Positions 1 through 6,837 of a stretch of DNA of 28,038 nt are shown here, piece after piece. A program made the position numbers and the translations under genes. The stretch covers positions 1-28,038 of IMG/VR virus record IMGVR_UViG_3300048687_000060. The stretch is one strand, 5' to 3'. The notes below the pieces were generated by a model. It was not told where the DNA came from. It was given only the letters and a program-made list of their open reading frames with translations, and made no database searches. How positions within the stretch are numbered: the stretch's first letter is position 1; every line of letters begins with the position of its first letter. Origin of the DNA: a virus.

Positions 1-163
1 CGTTCGGCTTTCCGTGGCTCTTCTGCTCAAATAGCCGGATGCGCCGTTCCTGCGCTGCCACTACCCGCATCAGCGTGTTGATGTTGTCGGACAACTTTTC
101 TATCTCCGTACCGTGGCCGTCGACGATCTCCTTCAGCCATTTCATTTCTTCGTCGTAGGTCAT
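1..163 (-). CDS. Small coiled-coil protein, truncated at window edge
   Basis: This reading frame starts at an ATG at 163 and runs off the left edge without a stop, so only the first 54 residues are seen. It begins MTYDEEMKWLKEIV and continues as a charged, heptad-like helix (EIEKLSDNINTLMRVVAAQERRIRLFEQK), as expected for a small coiled coil. Its ATG overlaps the TAA of the preceding minus-strand gene as TAATG, which suggests translational coupling. The function is unknown. Small coiled-coil proteins of this kind are common as phage accessory or lysis-adjacent proteins, but nothing here allows a choice. Confidence 0.6.
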   Translation of the reverse strand, partial: MTYDEEMKWLKEIVDGHGTEIEKLSDNINTLMRVVAAQERRIRLFEQKSHGKPN

Positions 164-351
164 TACTTCTTCTTCGCCTTCTTAGCTGCTGTTTTCTTCT
201 TCGTGCCCCATCGCGCAGCGGCCGCCTGCTTAGCCCGTTCCGAGCGTTCCTTCTGAGTCAGCGTTGCTATGCCCTTCCGAACCTTCGCCTTGCCTCCGCG
301 ACTTCCTATTTCCGCCAGGTACTCACTAACCGGATCTCGCTTCTCCGCCAT
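163..351 (-). CDS. Small lysine/alanine-rich GGKA-type basic protein
   Basis: The gene encodes 62 residues. The N-terminal half contains the GSRGGKAKVRKG motif, the middle has LTQKERSERAKQAAAARWG, and the tail is nearly pure Lys/Ala (KKKTAAKKAKKK). GGKA...AARWG sequences occur in many small bacterial and phage proteins thought to bind nucleic acid, so DNA or RNA binding is inferred from the strong positive charge. The ATG at 351 is the first usable start; a GAAGG lies almost against it, which is closer than ideal. It is the first gene leftward from the 352-461 divergent control region and is coupled to the next minus-strand gene by a TAATG overlap. Confidence 0.65.
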   Translation of the reverse strand: MAEKRDPVSEYLAEIGSRGGKAKVRKGIATLTQKERSERAKQAAAARWGTKKKTAAKKAKKK

Positions 352-360
352 CCTTCATTA

Positions 361-452
361 GTACCATAAGCCGCTTACGCACATTTTGGCTTGGGTACTT
401 GCGTACCACAAGCCGCTTATGGCATCATACTTATGTACCCAGTAAGTACATA
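361..452. promoter_or_regulatory. Divergent GTAC-rich operator-like control region
   Basis: A 20-bp sequence occurs twice in direct orientation at 361-380 and 403-422 (17 of 20 identical, core AAGCCGCTTA). A perfect inverted repeat, TATGTAC at 432-438 and GTACATA at 446-452 with a 7-nt spacer, sits just before the Shine-Dalgarno of the early operon. GTAC also occurs at 395-398 and 403-406. On the minus strand, TTGTGG and CAAAAT 17 nt apart give a possible promoter for the small basic protein. Position between divergent operons and repeated dyads suggest repressor binding. No regulator is assigned. Confidence 0.45.
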
Positions 453-461
453 GGAGAAACG

Positions 462-698
462 ATGCGATACGAAAACTACGGGCCGATGGACATAGACGAA
501 TACGACCCGAACGACGAGCCTGTCTGCGTCTGCGCGGATTACGTGGGCTCCACAGAAGTCACATACTGCAAGTCATGCATGACCTATACGGACGACGCCA
601 ACCTGTTGGCGCCCGAGACTATCGAGGCTATGTTGACCAACACAAATCGCGTAATGAGCGCACTATATCAAGCAATGGACAAGAAGGACGCAGCATAA
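462..698 (+). CDS. Small acidic Cys-rich protein, first gene of early operon
   Basis: The product is 78 residues when read from the ATG at 462, which has AGGAG at 453-457. An upstream in-frame ATG at 399 lies inside the repeated control region and has no ribosome site, so it was not chosen. The protein is acidic (DIDEYDPNDEP) and carries CVCADYVGSTEVTYCKSC, a CxC...CxxC arrangement that could bind one zinc. It resembles no family I can name. Its TAA overlaps the next ATG (TAATG), starting a chain of seven overlapping genes that ends at 3325 and is presumably one transcript. Confidence 0.65.
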   Translation: MRYENYGPMDIDEYDPNDEPVCVCADYVGSTEVTYCKSCMTYTDDANLLAPETIEAMLTNTNRVMSALYQAMDKKDAA

Positions 699-994
699 TG
701 GCTAGCAAATCATCCGCAATTGAAACTTACCGCGAGGCTCTCTCAGAGCTTCAGAACGCAGTCAATGCACTCGACATGGCACATGCGCTGCTGCGGGATC
801 TCGGCTGGCACAACTACGTCGAGACCGGCTACGGCCCGAGACGCCAGACCCTCCAATCGATGGTCTATGACGCTGACGGCCTGCTCCGGGACGCGCAGAA
901 CATCATCTGCCCCGAATGTGCCAAACCGATGGCGGAATCGGAAGATTGCCTCTCGGGCTGCTGCCCGGATTTGGTAGGTCACGTCAATGGCTAG
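698..994 (+). CDS. Hypothetical helical protein with C-terminal zinc-ribbon-like knuckle
   Basis: The gene encodes 98 residues, starting at the ATG that overlaps the previous stop. Residues 1-65 look helical (ETYREALSELQNAVNALDMAHALLRDLG). The C-terminal part has CPECAKPMAESEDCLSGC, a CxxC...C...C set suitable for a zinc knuckle. The function is unknown. Small Cys-knuckle proteins are frequent in phage early operons, where they often bind nucleic acid or host proteins, but this is only context. The next gene begins 8 nt before this one ends. Confidence 0.65.
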   Translation: MASKSSAIETYREALSELQNAVNALDMAHALLRDLGWHNYVETGYGPRRQTLQSMVYDADGLLRDAQNIICPECAKPMAESEDCLSGCCPDLVGHVNG

Positions 995-1535
995 CCCTAC
1001 CGCGGTACGTCGCGACACATTAACCTTCGAGTCCGACGTTGTCTATGAGCTGGTCCTGAAATACCAGACCGGCAAACAGATCAGCAACGGCAATATCATG
1101 TTCACCACGTCGCAGGATCAGGTGTTTTTCCTGCGGCCCGACAACGCGCAGAAGATTCACGCGCTGGGCCTGCAGGTCAACGAACCGTTCGAGTTAGTGA
1201 AGCGCAACAGCGGCATCGTCGTGCGAAGAATCGGGCAGCAGCCGGAATCGTCCCTCCCCAAGAGTTGGATTCCGACCGCCGCTACAGCTAAGACAGAGGA
1301 AGGTCGCGATGCCAATCAGAACAACGCTGCTCCGTCTTCGCAGCCACAATCTAACACACTGAGTGGCATTATGGCTGGCTCGTACATTGCCGCTATGGAT
1401 GCGTTGATGATCGCGCAGGATTACGCCGAGGCGAAGGGGTTGCCTTTCCGGATAAGCCCGATGGAACTGAGGTCCGCGGCATTATCTGTGTTCATTGCTC
1501 AGACCAAAAACATAGGTGGCCCATGGCAAAAGTAA
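987..1535 (+). CDS. Hypothetical phage early protein, two-part architecture
   Basis: The product is 182 residues. An N-terminal domain (about 1-95) is rich in beta-type sequence (DTLTFESDVVYELVLKYQTG, FTTSQDQVFFLRPDNA, FELVKRNSGIVVRRIG). A polar Gln/Asn/Ser linker follows (about 96-125). A short C-terminal helical domain contains MDALMIAQDYAEAKGLPF and MELRSAALSVFIAQTK. A compact fold, linker and conserved tail is the plan of some phage recombination and single-strand-binding proteins, and the replication/recombination setting fits, but I do not recognise the family and give no function. It overlaps its upstream neighbour by 8 nt and the GIY-YIG gene by 13 nt. Confidence 0.65.
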   Translation: MASPTAVRRDTLTFESDVVYELVLKYQTGKQISNGNIMFTTSQDQVFFLRPDNAQKIHALGLQVNEPFELVKRNSGIVVRRIGQQPESSLPKSWIPTAATAKTEEGRDANQNNAAPSSQPQSNTLSGIMAGSYIAAMDALMIAQDYAEAKGLPFRISPMELRSAALSVFIAQTKNIGGPWQK

Positions 1536-2284
1536 TTACTTGGGTCATCTACGTTCTGAAGAACCCACGTACCAATGAAATTCGGTACGTGGGCTGGACA
1601 TCCGTAAGGCCACAACGGCGATTGACTGTCCATATCCACGAAGCTGTCTACAAGCCGCGTAAGAACTATAGAGATCGATGGATCTCATCTCTCGTGAGTA
1701 CCGGCCTTAAGCCCCTCATGGAGATCGTTGAATCCGGTATAGGCGATGGCTACAACGAAGCTGAACGCCGTTGGATTGCTCACTATCGTATCAACGGTGC
1801 GCGATTGGTGAATGCCACAGAGGGAGGTGAAGGCTGCTTAGGACGCATTGCTTCTGCTGCTACGAGAGAAAAGCTAAAAGCCTCGCCGGAAAAACGGGCA
1901 AAGATGTCTGTATCACAAAAAGCCCGCGCCAAGCCTTCCGCTGAAACAAGGGCCAACATATCTGCAGGCCAACGAAAACGCTTGGCAGCAATGACACCTG
2001 AGGAACTTTCCGCGCGGAGCCGGAATGCTGCATTGAAATACTGGGCGAAGAAAACACCCGAAGAGCGCTCCGCCCTGAACAAACCTCTCTTGGAGAAAAG
2101 TCTGGCTGCTCGTCCATTCGTGGTTTCTGCTGAATCAAGAGCGAAAATGGCCGCCGCTAAACGTAATGCTGGTCCTTTGCCCCCGGAAACACGGGCTAAA
2201 ATATCAGCCGCCATAACAGGCATGAAACGCTCCCCGGAAACGCGAGCCAAAATGTCTGCAGCAAGAAAACGGAGAGTCGCATGA
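1523..2284 (+). CDS. GIY-YIG homing endonuclease with NUMOD3 repeats
   Basis: The product is 253 residues. The N-terminal 100 residues form a GIY-YIG nuclease domain: VIYVLKN at 8-14 and RYVGW at 21-25 replace the GIY...YIG strands, an Arg-rich segment with H38 follows, and E81 in NEAERRWI sits where the catalytic Glu is expected. NATEGGEG at 97-104 closes the domain. The rest is at least five repeats of the NUMOD3 type (SAETRA, SPETRAKMSAA), which bind the DNA target. Such free-standing enzymes cut unoccupied alleles and copy themselves by repair. The gene sits inside the early operon, overlapping both neighbours (ATGA at its end), so it has been fitted into the operon without breaking translation. 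A perfect 10-bp hairpin lies within its first codons. Confidence 0.88.
   Translation: MAKVITWVIYVLKNPRTNEIRYVGWTSVRPQRRLTVHIHEAVYKPRKNYRDRWISSLVSTGLKPLMEIVESGIGDGYNEAERRWIAHYRINGARLVNATEGGEGCLGRIASAATREKLKASPEKRAKMSVSQKARAKPSAETRANISAGQRKRLAAMTPEELSARSRNAALKYWAKKTPEERSALNKPLLEKSLAARPFVVSAESRAKMAAAKRNAGPLPPETRAKISAAITGMKRSPETRAKMSAARKRRVA
1564..1593 (+). promoter_or_regulatory. Perfect 10-bp hairpin in 5' coding part of GIY-YIG gene
   Basis: CCCACGTACC at 1564-1573 and its exact complement GGTACGTGGG at 1584-1593 flank a 10-nt loop, 41 nt after the start codon. A 10-bp perfect stem inside codons for the nuclease domain is unlikely to be forced by the protein. It could restrain translation of the nuclease or serve as a DNA operator for autorepression, as known for some phage GIY-YIG enzymes. 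Confidence 0.45.
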
Positions 2285-2808
2285 GTGCCATCACTGTATT
2301 ACCTGTCAAAGAAACGTTAACGACTCTTACAGAGCGTCTTACCGAATTACTCGACACGATTGATATGTGCGAGGACCCAGATGTTCGGCTTGAATGTGAA
2401 GCCGAGATCATGGACGTTCTCACGCGCCAGATGAATAAGATTGATCGGATGGCAGAATATGTCGACGCGCTCGAGTTCAGTATTGCTCTTCGAAAAAAAC
2501 AGGTGCAACTGCTGGAACGGTCAAATAAACGGGAAGCCGCCATCCTCGAGCGCATCGACAACGCCATCCTGCGGACGATGGATGCGACCGGCCGCAAGTC
2601 CTTGGAAGGCAGTCTCTACTCGTTTAGCTTGCGGAAACTTCCGCCATCCGTCGAAGTGATCAACCAGGCCGCGGTCCCGGCGCAGTATATCCGCACTACC
2701 GTCAGCGAATCGGTGGATAAGCAGATCGCGAAGATCGACCTGAAGAACGGCGTCTCGATTCCCGGCCTGCAGCTTGTGTCTGACCGTAAAGGCGTGACAC
2801 GCAAATGA
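2281..2808 (+). CDS. Gp157-like phage protein (Siphovirus Gp157 family)
   Basis: The product is 175 residues, close to the family size. The N-terminal two thirds is a long helical region with repeated Glu/Lys heptads (LTELLDTIDMCEDPDVRLECEAEIMDVLTRQMNKIDRMAEYVDALE...RKKQVQLLERSNKREAAILERIDNAILRTMDATG). The C-terminal part has the family signature of a substrate-like beta strand and following motif (LYSFSLRKLPPSVEVINQAAVPAQYIRTTVSESVDKQIAKIDLKNGVSIPGLQLV). Gp157 proteins are found in early regions of many tailed phages beside recombination genes; their biochemical role is not well established. The ATG overlaps the GIY-YIG stop as ATGA. Confidence 0.8.
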   Translation: MSAITVLPVKETLTTLTERLTELLDTIDMCEDPDVRLECEAEIMDVLTRQMNKIDRMAEYVDALEFSIALRKKQVQLLERSNKREAAILERIDNAILRTMDATGRKSLEGSLYSFSLRKLPPSVEVINQAAVPAQYIRTTVSESVDKQIAKIDLKNGVSIPGLQLVSDRKGVTRK

Positions 2809-2999
2809 ACCGCACACTCACGGGCCGGGAGCAGCAAATCTCGGCCCTTGTCGCCACAGGCATGTCCAACAAAGCGATAGCCGCACAACTCGATATCAGT
2901 GAGCAGTCCGTGAAAAACATGCTGCAGCGGGCGTTCGCAAAAACAGGTGCCAGCAATCGCACAGAGTTAGCTTTGTTGATGCTGAAAGTTGCCGCATGA
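2805..2999 (+). CDS. Stand-alone LuxR/GerE-type helix-turn-helix regulator
   Basis: This 64-residue protein is nothing but a GerE-type DNA-binding domain: LTGREQQISALVATGMSNKAIAAQLDISEQSVKNMLQRAFAKTGASNRTELALLML. The match covers the conserved start (LTxRE), the two HTH helices (NKAIAAQLDISEQSVKNML) and the final helix (NRTELALLM). Full-size LuxR regulators carry a sensory or receiver domain; here it is absent, so binding is probably controlled by abundance. It may be an early-operon regulator of this phage, and the 352-461 and 4761-4801 dyads are possible targets, which is inference. It is joined to both neighbours by ATGA overlaps. Confidence 0.8.
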   Translation: MNRTLTGREQQISALVATGMSNKAIAAQLDISEQSVKNMLQRAFAKTGASNRTELALLMLKVAA

Positions 3000-3325
3000 T
3001 GCTGGCCCGCTATCTCCCAATGCGCCGGAAAGCGTTGAAGACGTACCGCGGCCGGGAACTCGACCCGAAATATCTCGCGTGGGTCAGAACGCAGCCGTGT
3101 GCGGTTCCGGGTTGCACCTCGCATTACATCGAAGCAGCGCATGTCGGACCTCGAGGGTTCGGCGTGCGCTGCCACGATCGCGAAGCAATCGCTTTATGCG
3201 TGGGACATCACCGGAATCGGGCGGATGCCCATCATCGTCTAGGGAAGCGTTTCTGGATATTCCACAATCTAAATCGCTTCGACGTGATCCGGTATTTTAA
3301 TCACCGTTACGAAAATACAGATTGA
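2996..3325 (+). CDS. HNH nuclease, Ref/DUF968-like
   Basis: The product is 109 residues. It shows the zinc-bound HNH pattern CAVPGC (35-40), AAHVGPRG (48-55), a Asp-containing segment (RCHDREAIAL) and CVGHHRN (about 69-75), followed by AHHRLGKRFWIFHN. This spacing fits the small phage nucleases of the P1 Ref/DUF968 type, which act in RecA-dependent recombination. The Lys usually seen before the Asp is not obvious here, so activity is uncertain. It is the last gene of the early operon and starts by ATGA overlap with the HTH gene. Downstream lies the hairpin-rich convergent region. Confidence 0.7.
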   Translation: MMLARYLPMRRKALKTYRGRELDPKYLAWVRTQPCAVPGCTSHYIEAAHVGPRGFGVRCHDREAIALCVGHHRNRADAHHRLGKRFWIFHNLNRFDVIRYFNHRYENTD

Positions 3326-3328
3326 CGT

Positions 3329-3651
3329 CCTACCCACTTTTTACGGGTAGGGAAACCCGAAATATTTCGGATTGCCGTTAAGGTGGGTTTTCACTTGCCT
3401 TGCATTACGGTTAAGGCATATCGTGGAGGGGCGCTGGCAGCAGTACTAGCGCAGAAAAGGTTTTATGTTGTGTCTTTTCTATCACAGTACTTCACGGCTT
3501 GGTTAATCGTTGTTGGTTACCAGTCTTCTCCGTGTTACGATTTAAATGCCCGTCTTGCTAACGGGCAGCAGATACGTAGCATGGCGGCCGTACCCGCTCC
3601 CCAGCGGGTAGTAACACCGGCCGCCAACTACCGAACCCCTCGGTGTTACGA
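3329..3651. other. Hairpin-dense gene-free region beside integrase (possible structured RNA or attachment site)
   Basis: Eight local inverted repeats with perfect arms lie in about 320 bp. They are CCTACCC 3329-3335 with 3345-3351; the palindrome CCGAAATATTTCGG 3357-3370; TGCCTT 3396-3401 with 3413-3418; GCGCT 3431-3435 with 3448-3452; AGAAAAG 3453-3459 with 3474-3480; GCCCGT 3548-3553 with 3561-3566; GGCGGCCG 3583-3590 with 3618-3625 enclosing TACCCGCT 3591-3598 with 3603-3610; and GTAACACCG 3611-3619 with 3641-3649. GTGTTACGA is also repeated directly at 3532-3540 and 3643-3651. No credible gene covers it. Position next to the 3' end of the integrase suits attP arms; the serial stems suit RNA. 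Confidence 0.4.
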
Positions 3652-3683
3652 GGGACATATTGGACAGAATCCATCCAATCCGG

Positions 3684-4658
3684 CTAAAGCTCCAGAGCGG
3701 AGCAGGCGTTCGCCCGGAACGGGTCCTCCGATCGCATATAGCGCTTCAGCGTCCCGAGCGACCGGTGTCCGCTATGCCGTGCGGTCACAATCTCTCCCAC
3801 GCCCCCCTCCAGAGCACTCGTAATAAATCCTGCTCGCAAGCTGTGCGCCGCGTACTCGGCTGTATCCAGGCCGAGCGCTTCAGCGCCCCTCTTTACAATC
3901 ATCGCCAGCGTGTTTGTGTGAATGGGTTTTTCGTGGGAGATTTTAGACGCCCGCATTCCGCAGAAGACCGGCCCCGGCGTGACGCCGCGGTAGGTCAGCC
4001 AAGCCTTCAAAGCCTGGACAGGACATGTGTCCGCGTGCTTGCCGTTCGGCACTCCGATATAGCGGCCGATCCCGGTCTGGTCCTGCTTCTCCCTGCGGAC
4101 ATGGACCACAAAGCCTTCGGGCCGGAAGTCCACGTCCTCGAGTGTGAACGTCGCGAGGTTCGATCGCCGGAGAGCCGACGTAAAGCCGACCAACAGCACG
4201 GCCTGGTCGCGGGTGCGCGCCGGCTCCGGGCGGTCGATGCTCCACACCATCATCCGGAGTTGCTCGACAGTGATCGCCGCCTTGCCACGCATTTGTTCCC
4301 CGCGAATCCTTTGCGCCCCGGTGAGGATCGTCAGAATCTCCCGCCGCGAAGGCTCGATACATCCCCCCACACGGTGGTGATGGATGATGGCGCAGACATG
4401 GTGCCGCAAGGTGCTGACGCGCTTGTTGTGAAGCAGAGAATCCGTGATGTAAAGCCTCACGGTGTCGGTGGTGGCGGGAAGGGCTTCCCTCCCTTCCTTG
4501 GCACACCACAGGCAAAAGGTTTTCCAATCGCTCGAGTAGGTTTCGAGCGTCCGTGGCGCACGAATCGATTCCTCGAAGTGAAGGCTTTCCCGAAACAGAT
4601 CATTCTCGTCGTTTGTGAAAGCTTCGCGAAACAGGGGGAGTTGCTGGTGAAGTTCCAT
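3684..4658 (-). CDS. int: Tyrosine recombinase (phage integrase)
   Basis: The product is 324 residues. The N-terminal core-binding domain spans about 25-115 (TLETYSSDWKTFCLWCAKEG). The catalytic domain shows the full active-site set: R164 in ALRRSNL, K191 in RREKQ, H272 and R275 in HSLRAGF, H298 in SGHRS and nucleophile Y307 in KRYM. It would catalyse site-specific integration and excision of the phage genome. The ATG at 4658 precedes a typical N-terminus. The protein lacks an obvious arm-binding domain at the extreme N-terminus. It faces left toward the hairpin-dense region and is divergent from the replication gene. Confidence 0.92.
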   Translation of the reverse strand: MELHQQLPLFREAFTNDENDLFRESLHFEESIRAPRTLETYSSDWKTFCLWCAKEGREALPATTDTVRLYITDSLLHNKRVSTLRHHVCAIIHHHRVGGCIEPSRREILTILTGAQRIRGEQMRGKAAITVEQLRMMVWSIDRPEPARTRDQAVLLVGFTSALRRSNLATFTLEDVDFRPEGFVVHVRREKQDQTGIGRYIGVPNGKHADTCPVQALKAWLTYRGVTPGPVFCGMRASKISHEKPIHTNTLAMIVKRGAEALGLDTAEYAAHSLRAGFITSALEGGVGEIVTARHSGHRSLGTLKRYMRSEDPFRANACSALEL

Positions 4659-5018
4659 GTATCAACTGCACCAAACTTGAGATGCGCTCACGGTGAGGCT
4701 AGAGCGGATTATTTACTAACGTTGGACAAAACACACTTCTGGAGGCGAATGTGGCGAATGCAAAGTTGTCAACTTTGAGTACGTGCAGCTGGCGGCCAGC
4801 TTGGGGCAGTTTGGAAAGGCCCCCTCCAATGGAAAATAACTCGTTGCTGCTCCATGCCTGAGAAACATTTAAGGCAGCGACAAGTTACCAAGCCCAGAGA
4901 AGGGAGGGTACTACTGGCTTTATTCTGACATAAGTCTTCAGCCCGTCAACCCTCAATCGACCCTTTTTGTAAATTTTGCCTGCGGTGGCGCGTTGCGCCG
5001 GATTGGGTGTTGGCTTAC
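4659..5018. promoter_or_regulatory. Divergent integrase/replication control region with two palindromes
   Basis: About 360 bp without a gene separates the integrase start from the replication gene. It holds two odd-length perfect palindromes: CAAAGTTG-T-CAACTTTG at 4761-4777 and AGCTGGC-G-GCCAGCT at 4787-4801, with centres 25 bp apart. Read on the minus strand the first contains TTGACA, a consensus -35, but I see no good -10 at the right distance. A GGGGC/GCCCC stem follows at 4803-4823 and TGCCT/AGGCA at about 4856-4877. The palindromes look like operators for a dimeric regulator; which protein binds is unknown. Confidence 0.4.
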
Positions 5019-6251
5019 ATGCCGGATCGGGATCAGGTCTTTCGAGAGTTTCATAAGCAGGTTGGAAACAAGCCGTTTGCCCCGGATTTTATCGACTCCC
5101 TCATCACCGTGATGCGCGCGACCGAGGCCGCCTGCTGGACCGAGCAGGTTTGGGCTTGGCAGCGCTGGCGATCGTGGGCCAACTCCTCCAAGTACGCCGT
5201 CAGCGACTGGAACCCGGACAAGGCGTGGTATCTCGACCAGCTCGACTGCTGCCTGGATCTCTGGTGGCTGCAGCAGGGGCGGGATGTGAAATGGATCGAG
5301 GGGCAGTCTCGGCAATCCAGGGAAGACTACCGGAAGGACTTCCGGCGCAAGCGAGAGGAACAGGAATACCCAGACCTCGTTGCCCTGAAAAACCCGATTA
5401 ACCACGCGTTCTCTAAATTACACTCTCGCGGGAATCTTGACTTTGGGGGGCGGAAGATCTATGCTCTCGTTTCCCCGCCGGCTACTCCCCCGTCCCCGAA
5501 AATCACGCGGACCAATGATTTGTCCATCAAGAACAAGAAGTTTATGGACTGGTGGAAAATCACGTGGACCAATGATTTTCAGGAATTCGAGGAAGCTCGA
5601 AAACGGTACAACGAGGCAAGACAAATCGCGCGGACCGCATATCAGAGATACCTGGACCAAGGGATTTCTGAAGCCCCTATCCTTATAGAGAAAATAATAG
5701 ATAATACTTCGTCGTCGTCAGATACCTCCGCACTAGAAGAAGCGACGACGACGATCTTCCCGGACATTCCTCTTGAAGAACACACACCTCCACCTCCTAC
5801 AACTGTTGGTTTAGATCTCGGGGGAGGTGAAACTAACGGTGCTCCCCAGGAGGTGGTGGTAGATGCTCTTGAGGAGGAACTTCCAGATTTACTGGCAACC
5901 CACGGGAAGGGCTCGCCGACAAAAAAACAATTCTCAGAAGTCCGGAATGAGATTTCCAAGCTTCCGGAACCAAAGCAAGAAGAAGCTATCTTCGTCCGTG
6001 AGTACCTGCCACCCCGACTCTGTAAGATCCAACACGCTGGGGCTCTGCCGACGCTGGCCCAGGAGTTCGTGCGAATCCGGCTAAGGCAATTAGAAAATCA
6101 GAAATCCGTCGCTACGGCCCCCGCATCCCGTGCCGCGCCGCCCCAAGACCAGATCGAATGGGCTCGCGAAATCCTGGCCCATCGGGAAGATCACCCCGCC
6201 ATAGACATCGAAGTAGCTGAAACGCTGATGGGGATGGCGAGCCATGAATGA
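5019..6251 (+). CDS. Putative phage replication initiator with internal iterons
   Basis: The product is 410 residues from the ATG at 5019; a GTG at 5007 would add four. No clear ribosome site precedes either. Residues 1-130 are Trp-rich and helical (WTEQVWAWQRWRSWANSSKYAVSDW, WWLQQGRDVKWIEG), a middle part is charged, and residues 225-300 are a Ser/Pro/Glu-rich disordered linker. I do not recognise the family. The call rests on context: first gene of a plus-strand block divergent from the integrase, and within the gene four GGACC-cored repeats followed by an AT-rich tract, the arrangement of lambda O and its origin. The repeats encode the paired peptides KITRTNDL and KITWTNDF. Its stop overlaps the HNH gene start by 8 nt. 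Confidence 0.5.
   Translation: MPDRDQVFREFHKQVGNKPFAPDFIDSLITVMRATEAACWTEQVWAWQRWRSWANSSKYAVSDWNPDKAWYLDQLDCCLDLWWLQQGRDVKWIEGQSRQSREDYRKDFRRKREEQEYPDLVALKNPINHAFSKLHSRGNLDFGGRKIYALVSPPATPPSPKITRTNDLSIKNKKFMDWWKITWTNDFQEFEEARKRYNEARQIARTAYQRYLDQGISEAPILIEKIIDNTSSSSDTSALEEATTTIFPDIPLEEHTPPPPTTVGLDLGGGETNGAPQEVVVDALEEELPDLLATHGKGSPTKKQFSEVRNEISKLPEPKQEEAIFVREYLPPRLCKIQHAGALPTLAQEFVRIRLRQLENQKSVATAPASRAAPPQDQIEWAREILAHREDHPAIDIEVAETLMGMASHE
5498..5710. other. Candidate replication origin: iterons plus AT-rich tract
   Basis: Two 24-bp direct repeats, 5498-5521 and 5555-5578, differ at one base. Each is a dyad: GAAAATCA, 10 nt, then TGATTT; the second extends to TGATTTTC, giving perfect 8-bp arms over 5555-5580. 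Degenerate copies follow: AAATCGCGCGGACC at 5623-5636 and a right half TGGACCAAGGGATTT at about 5653-5667. GGACC cores are at 5509, 5566, 5632 and 5654. A 27-nt tract at 5683-5709 has only four G/C. Dyad iterons followed by an AT-rich tract inside an initiator gene is the layout of the lambda origin. Confidence 0.5.
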
Positions 6252-6819
6252 CCATCGGCCATGCGAACGGAAGTGTAAGGGCACATGCGGATTATGGAAA
6301 CACCACTCACGATTCGCTAGCCGCAAGCGCGAAACCCCAAACGGTACCGTTTGGGAATTTGATGGAACATGTCGCGACTGCCAGCAAATTGAGCGCAACG
6401 AACAAAAGAACAAGGACCGGCCGTTAGCGATTATCCGGGGGCGCGCTCAATCCGCCGCACGTGAGGCCAGGACAACGATGGAGTTCTTCTGGACGCAGAT
6501 GAATTATCGGGCGCTGGTGCCGTGGTTGCGGGCGATGATGACGCATGAAGGACTTTGCATAGGTTGCGGTCATGCATTCGTAAACGAGCGTGATATTCAG
6601 ATTGACCACTTGTTTCCGCCGCGATATCAGCAAGACTGGGCACGCCTTCATACAAGGAATCTACGATTAGGCTGCGCTTCCTGCAATAACAGCAAGGGTT
6701 CAAAGGACCCTGCTGTTTGGCTCGATGAACAGGAAGGCGCACGCCTCAGCAACCTGGAATATCAGGAGAAACCAGTCGAGGTCATGGATGACCAACCTCA
6801 ACTCTCCCTTGGTTTCTGA
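6244..6819 (+). CDS. HNH endonuclease with two zinc knuckles
   Basis: The product is 191 residues. The N-terminal part has a Cys set (CERKCKGTCGLWKHHSRF and CRDCQ) like the short zinc domain seen before HNH modules. The nuclease domain, about residues 100-165, contains CIGCGHAF, IQIDHLFPPR with the HNH His, LRLGCASCNNSKG with the second Cys pair and the Asn, and a conserved N-x-K. It is a typical McrA-like HNH fold with structural zinc and one catalytic metal. It could be a homing nuclease or a packaging/recombination nuclease; no NUMOD repeats are seen. It overlaps the replication gene by 8 nt, so they are probably cotranscribed. Confidence 0.8.
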   Translation: MNDHRPCERKCKGTCGLWKHHSRFASRKRETPNGTVWEFDGTCRDCQQIERNEQKNKDRPLAIIRGRAQSAAREARTTMEFFWTQMNYRALVPWLRAMMTHEGLCIGCGHAFVNERDIQIDHLFPPRYQQDWARLHTRNLRLGCASCNNSKGSKDPAVWLDEQEGARLSNLEYQEKPVEVMDDQPQLSLGF

Positions 6820-6837
6820 GAACCGAACGAGGCTACA

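Noticed and set aside
3548-3566. Stem with 7-nt loop resembling a tRNA anticodon arm
   Set aside because: No acceptor stem, D arm or TpsiC arm can be placed around it.
3383-3823. Plus-strand open frame of 146 codons running into the integrase
   Set aside because: It has no ribosome site, covers the hairpin-dense region and then reads antisense to the integrase; composition is Pro/Arg/Ser-rich as in a shadow frame.
3660-4778. Plus-strand open frame of 372 codons
   Set aside because: It is antisense to the whole integrase, whose catalytic residues are complete; the plus-strand translation is Arg/His/Pro-rich without domains.
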